Of a DNA stretch of 56,980 nt, positions 54,033 to 56,980 are shown piece after piece (the first letter of the stretch is position 1; every line of letters starts with the position of its first letter). The position numbers and the translations under genes are program-made. Location: NCBI GenBank assembly GCA_031292755.1, contig JARLGM010000023.1:1-56980 (forward strand), given 5' to 3'. Source of the stretch: Candidatus Sulfopaludibacter sp. GTDB taxonomy: Bacteria; Acidobacteriota; Terriglobia; Bryobacterales; Bryobacteraceae. The notes below the pieces were generated by a model, which saw only the letters and a program-made list of their open reading frames with translations, had not been told where the DNA came from and made no database searches.

Positions 54033-54553
54033 GAGTGGACTTCGCGGACGACGGCGTAGGCCGCGTCGGTCTGCGCGATGGGATTCAGAAACGGCGTGCT
54101 GCTGCCGGGCGCCAGCCGCGCAAACCTGCAACTGACGGCGCCCACGCGCGAGCCTCTGGCGTTGGTGAGTTCGAAGATCACCTCGGCACCGCCGATGACG
54201 CGGGTGGTGGCGTTTTTGACGGAACCGGAAATGCGGCCGCGGCCCACCACCACGTCGAGCACCTGAAGGTCCTGGTTGGTCTCGATGCGGATGTCCTTGT
54301 TCAGATCGGGCAGCATTTTGGCGGCAATTTCCGCGTTGGATAATGGCTTGGCGGGCGGGGGCAACCGGGAACTGGTATCGAAGTAACCCATGGCGGCCAG
54401 AGCGACTCCACCCAGTACCGCCAGAAAGGGAATCGCGATCAGCGCCGCCAACCGGATTCGCTGGCCGGTAGTGCGATTGGAAAGATAGAAGGGATCGCGC
54501 GGTTTGAGTCCGGCATAGAAGATGGATTCGAAGATCTGTCGCAGACGCTTCAT
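54026..54553 (-). CDS. membrane-anchored FxLYD-like protein
   Basis: The 175-residue protein has a cytoplasmic N-terminus of about 35 residues, one TM helix (AALIAIPFLAVLGGVALAAM), and an extracytoplasmic beta-sandwich of about 90 residues (VLDVVVGRGRISGSVKN, GAEVIFELTNARGSRVGAV, RLAPGSSTPF) resembling FxLYD/DUF3426-type domains. No catalytic motif. Upstream ribosome-binding site weak. Function unknown; possibly an envelope assembly factor. Confidence 0.65.
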   Translation of the reverse strand: MKRLRQIFESIFYAGLKPRDPFYLSNRTTGQRIRLAALIAIPFLAVLGGVALAAMGYFDTSSRLPPPAKPLSNAEIAAKMLPDLNKDIRIETNQDLQVLDVVVGRGRISGSVKNATTRVIGGAEVIFELTNARGSRVGAVSCRFARLAPGSSTPFLNPIAQTDAAYAVVREVHSQ

Positions 54554-54599
54554 GTGAGGAACCGTCCAAATTATAACTCGCAGGCAAAGAAACGGATCG

Positions 54600-55616
54600 T
54601 TATTTGGTACCCTTGGTACCGGCTAATAGCTCCTCCAGGGTGCGCAGGCTTTCCTGGCGGCCCATCACAATCAAGTGATCGCCGCCGCGGACGGCGGTAT
54701 CGGCGGGCGGGTTGAACATCATGTGGCCGTCGCGGCTGCGGATGGCCATGACGATGACGCCGAGGTCCCGTCCCAATTGCATATCCCGGATGCTTTTGGA
54801 GATCATCTGGCTGGATTCGGAGACGCGCACCTGTTCGAGCGAGATATCTTCGCCGATGGTCTTGGTGGTGAAATCGAGGAACTGGACTACGTGCGGGCGC
54901 AACATGGATTGCGCCAGGCGATGACCGGTGATGGTGTAAGGGGCGAAGACGGCATCGGCTCCGGCGCGCCGCATTTTCTCTTCGGCGCCCTCTTCGGCGG
55001 CGCGGGCGGAGACGTAGATGCGCGGGTTGAGTCCCTTGGCAGAGAGCAGGACGAACAGGTTGTCGGCGTCGGTGGCGAGGGCGGCCACCAGACCGCGGGC
55101 CCGTTCGATCCCCACCTGGTGGAGGGTCTCGTCGCGGGTGGAATCGGCAGCCACGGCGAGCATACCGGCGAGCATGGCGCGTTCGACGCGCTCCGCGCTG
55201 ATGTCGACGACGACGAAGGGCACGCCGGCATGTTGCAGTTCAGCGGCGGCGCCGCGGCCGACGCGTCCAAAGCCGCAGATGATGAAGTGGTCCTTGAGTT
55301 TTTCGATCATGCGTTTATTCCGCCGCTGCCCAATGGCATCGCCGAACTCCAGTTCGATGATGCTTTGGGTCATGGCGCCGATGGCGATGAGGATGGTGCT
55401 GACGCCGAAGATGATGAGGAAGGAATTGAAGACGCGGCCGGCGTGAGAGAGTGGATGGAGTTCGCCGTACCCCACGGTGGTCATGGTGGTGAGAGTCATG
55501 TAGAAGGCGTCGAAGGGCGGGTATCCGTCGATGACGGTAAAACCCACGGTGCCGATTGCGAGCGTCGTGGCGATCGACAGCACGGTGAGGAGCAGACGGC
55601 GGGCCAGCCGGTTCAT
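54600..55616 (-). CDS. two-TM potassium channel with RCK (TrkA-N/TrkA-C) domains
   Basis: The 338-residue protein has TM1 (LLLTVLSIATTLAIGTVGFTV), a pore helix with selectivity filter TTVGYGE, TM2 (SFLIIFGVSTILIAIGAM), then an RCK N domain with the nucleotide-binding GFGRVGRGAA and an RCK C domain ending VMGRQESLRTLEELL. This is the standard ligand-gated K+ channel layout (Kch/MthK type). ATG 55616 was chosen; TTG 55640 is possible. It is divergent from the tRNA-Lys gene. Confidence 0.93.
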   Translation of the reverse strand: MNRLARRLLLTVLSIATTLAIGTVGFTVIDGYPPFDAFYMTLTTMTTVGYGELHPLSHAGRVFNSFLIIFGVSTILIAIGAMTQSIIELEFGDAIGQRRNKRMIEKLKDHFIICGFGRVGRGAAAELQHAGVPFVVVDISAERVERAMLAGMLAVAADSTRDETLHQVGIERARGLVAALATDADNLFVLLSAKGLNPRIYVSARAAEEGAEEKMRRAGADAVFAPYTITGHRLAQSMLRPHVVQFLDFTTKTIGEDISLEQVRVSESSQMISKSIRDMQLGRDLGVIVMAIRSRDGHMMFNPPADTAVRGGDHLIVMGRQESLRTLEELLAGTKGTK

Positions 55617-55722
55617 TGCGAAGTTGGTCGTAAGGACCAAGTATAACGAGGCGCGCGAAGAATTAGGGAGGGCGGAGGAGGTTTGGTAAACTGGACATTA
55701 AGTCCCCCAGCGAACAAGCAGC

Positions 55723-55797
55723 GGGCCGGTAGCTCAATGGTAGAGCATCGCCCTTTTAAGGCGGTGGTTGCGGGTTCGAGTCCCGCCCGGCTCACCA
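55723..55797 (+). tRNA. tRNA-Lys (anticodon TTT)
   Basis: A complete 75-nt cloverleaf with encoded CCA: acceptor GGGCCGG/CCGGCTC with one G-T pair, D stem GCTC/GAGC with a 7-nt loop, anticodon stem TCGCC/GGCGG around CTTTTAA (anticodon TTT), variable TGGTT, and T stem GCGGG/CCCGC with TTCGAGT. An integrase gene ends 22 bp downstream, so the tRNA 3' end is a candidate attachment site. Confidence 0.96.
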
Positions 55798-55818
55798 GTC
55801 TAACAAACGTATTATCAG

Positions 55819-56784
55819 CTAGTTAGGGGCATCTCTCTTTTCGTGTCGCGGATATGTCGCTGCCATTTGCAGGCCCGTGCCGTCCACCGGCGCCGTGTCG
55901 CCGCGAAGCATTTCCGCCTGCGCGATGGGGTCATTGCGCCAGGCGTGCACCAAGTCCGACTCGAGTTGCGCTTGACGCGCCTGTACCCATGGGGAGTAGT
56001 GGCGCTCAGTAACCTTTATCGAGGAGTGCCCCAGCAGGATCGAAACGCGCTCCATCGGCACGCCGTCGAGCAGAAGTTCCACTGCCATCGTATCCCGGAA
56101 CCGATGCGGGTGACCTCCCTGCACGCCAGCGATCTCGCAAAGCCGCCGGAAGGTGCGTCGCCAGTTTCCTGCGAGTGTTTCTTTGGATCCCACGCCGGTC
56201 CAGAACCAGTAGCCCTGGCTGGCGCGAGGGCACGCCTCGAGGGACTCGACGACGAATGGCGGAAGCGGGACGAACACCGGCACGCCGGTTTTCTGGGTGT
56301 AGAGGAACAGGCGATTGCCGACCAGCCGGTCGACCGGGCAACTCGCAGCGTCACCGATGCGCAGTCCCGAGTATCGCAGAAACAACACGAACGCCTGGAG
56401 GCGGTGCGAATTCTCCTGGTCGACTTGGCCATGCCAGTCGGTGAATTGCGCGCAGGCAGCCAGCAACGCGAACATCTCCTCCCGCCGGTATGGCATGGTC
56501 GGCGGACCGGTGGCCTTGGGGCGTTTCAGCTTGAGCGCAAAGTTCTCATTCCACCAACCTCGATCTACAAAGAATCGGCCGACCGCACGCAGACGCTCCA
56601 GTTTCTTTCCACCCGAGATGGGTCCGTCTTTCCACTGCGCGCGAAAACGCGTAATCTCCGGCAGGGTGATCTGGGTGGTGAATTGTAACCCGGCTTCGGC
56701 ACAGAACTGCACCAGGGCAGGCGAAAACCTTTTGAGTTCCTCCGGCGTGTGCTGATTGATGAGCAACACTCGGTACTTCTTCAA
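55819..56784 (-). CDS. tyrosine recombinase / integrase, possibly N-terminally shortened
   Basis: The 321-residue recombinase has a SAM-like core-binding N-domain (FSPALVQFCAEAGLQFTTQI) and a complete catalytic set: Arg in RYSGLRIGDA, Lys in YTQKTGVPVFV, HPHRFRDTMA (HxxR), GHSSIKVTERHYS (His and nucleophile Tyr). The only start codon visible is TTG 56784, but the frame stays open upstream toward 56930 with protein-like sequence (CPALSANQLPEAQRLSESS). Relatives often have an additional N-terminal segment, so the 5' end may have been cut by rearrangement. The gene ends 22 bp from tRNA-Lys, the usual layout of an island integrase beside its attachment site. Confidence 0.85.
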   Translation of the reverse strand: MKKYRVLLINQHTPEELKRFSPALVQFCAEAGLQFTTQITLPEITRFRAQWKDGPISGGKKLERLRAVGRFFVDRGWWNENFALKLKRPKATGPPTMPYRREEMFALLAACAQFTDWHGQVDQENSHRLQAFVLFLRYSGLRIGDAASCPVDRLVGNRLFLYTQKTGVPVFVPLPPFVVESLEACPRASQGYWFWTGVGSKETLAGNWRRTFRRLCEIAGVQGGHPHRFRDTMAVELLLDGVPMERVSILLGHSSIKVTERHYSPWVQARQAQLESDLVHAWRNDPIAQAEMLRGDTAPVDGTGLQMAATYPRHEKRDAPN

Positions 56785-56872
56785 GCTTGACTCGGACAGG
56801 CGTTGTGCCTCGGGTAATTGATTAGCGGAAAGTGCTGGACATTTGGACGATCTCGTGCCACGATAAAGAGCA

Positions 56873-56980
56873 ATGGAAGGCTCCGGGCACGAGGACCTGC
56901 GAAGGCAATTGAAGGAGCGCGACGCAGAGGTTAGCGCCCTGCGTCGCCAACTGGAGCAATCTCAAAAAGAAAACGATCGG
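56873..56980 (+). CDS. coiled-coil protein, 5' part (possible transposase or island gene)
   Basis: An ATG at 56873 opens 36 codons that run off the window without a stop. The peptide is a heptad-like coiled coil (LRRQLKERDAEVSALRRQLE followed by QSQKENDR). AAAGAG lies 3 nt upstream. Such leucine-zipper starts are seen in IS66-type transposases and in many structural proteins; too little is visible to decide. It diverges from the integrase with about 90 bp between them. Confidence 0.45.
   Translation, partial: MEGSGHEDLRRQLKERDAEVSALRRQLEQSQKENDR

Noticed and set aside
52005..54587. 860-codon minus-strand open frame across argJ and the exported protein gene
   Set aside because: It lies entirely opposite well-recognised genes and has no recognisable motif; His/Arg-rich composition is typical of antisense frames here.

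Overview
The window is GC-rich chromosomal DNA of an acidobacterium, most likely from the Solibacter/Bryobacterales branch. This rests on protein families: von Willebrand-type proteins of the Acidobacteria-associated kind, very large TonB-dependent receptors with an N-terminal carboxypeptidase-regulatory-like domain, a GH106 rhamnosidase, many TPR proteins, an S53 pro-kumamolisin, a PEP-CTERM protein, and membrane regulators sharing a characteristic N-terminal domain. No rRNA, CRISPR array or complete transposon is visible.

Left part (1-13.8 kb): a leftward four-gene operon encodes a TPR protein fused to an iodothyronine-deiodinase-like thioredoxin fold, a second TPR protein, a heptaheme cytochrome c and a Tat-exported FG-GAP (CRTAC1-type) protein cut by the window edge. 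It diverges from a rightward TonB receptor, a TPR protein and a VWFA-type protein. The 427-bp divergent region carries three CGTTAACG palindromes. Two more lie upstream of the next gene, a predicted membrane-spanning regulator with two malectin domains.

Middle (14-30 kb): UDP-sulfoquinovose synthase (sqdB), an M14 carboxypeptidase, a TPR protein, an Arg-rich zinc-finger protein, a JAMM/MPN-like protein fused through a membrane segment to a TonB C-terminal domain, and a MacAB-like export operon (two FtsX-type permeases, adaptor, ATPase).

27.6-36.4 kb: a carbohydrate locus with a TonB receptor followed 16 bp later by GH106, divergent from a second membrane regulator; a MIDAS-containing VWFA protein follows. 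36.4-43 kb: PiT phosphate transporter with its DUF47 partner, DUF4342 protein, acyl desaturase, FAH-family hydrolase, tRNA-Arg(TCG), and a secreted S53 peptidase.

43-49.3 kb: TadE-like protein, zinc-ribbon/kinase/TPR protein, PEP-CTERM protein, a SecD-P1-head-like exported protein, then two tandem copies of a roughly 95-nt element that I interpret as sibling small RNAs. Each copy has its own promoter, a hairpin with an identical C-rich loop supported by compensatory changes, and an intrinsic terminator. PilZ and small membrane proteins follow. 49.3-54 kb is a housekeeping operon (aroC, def, fmt, argJ, exported protein). The window ends with an FxLYD-like protein, a potassium channel, tRNA-Lys(TTT), a tyrosine recombinase just behind that tRNA and the start of a coiled-coil gene: the likely edge of an integrated island.

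The strongest candidate for something undescribed is the tandem small-RNA pair at 47807-48071 (minus strand). Next are the deiodinase-like/heptaheme operon, the malectin regulator with its palindrome sites, and the JAMM-TonB fusion.
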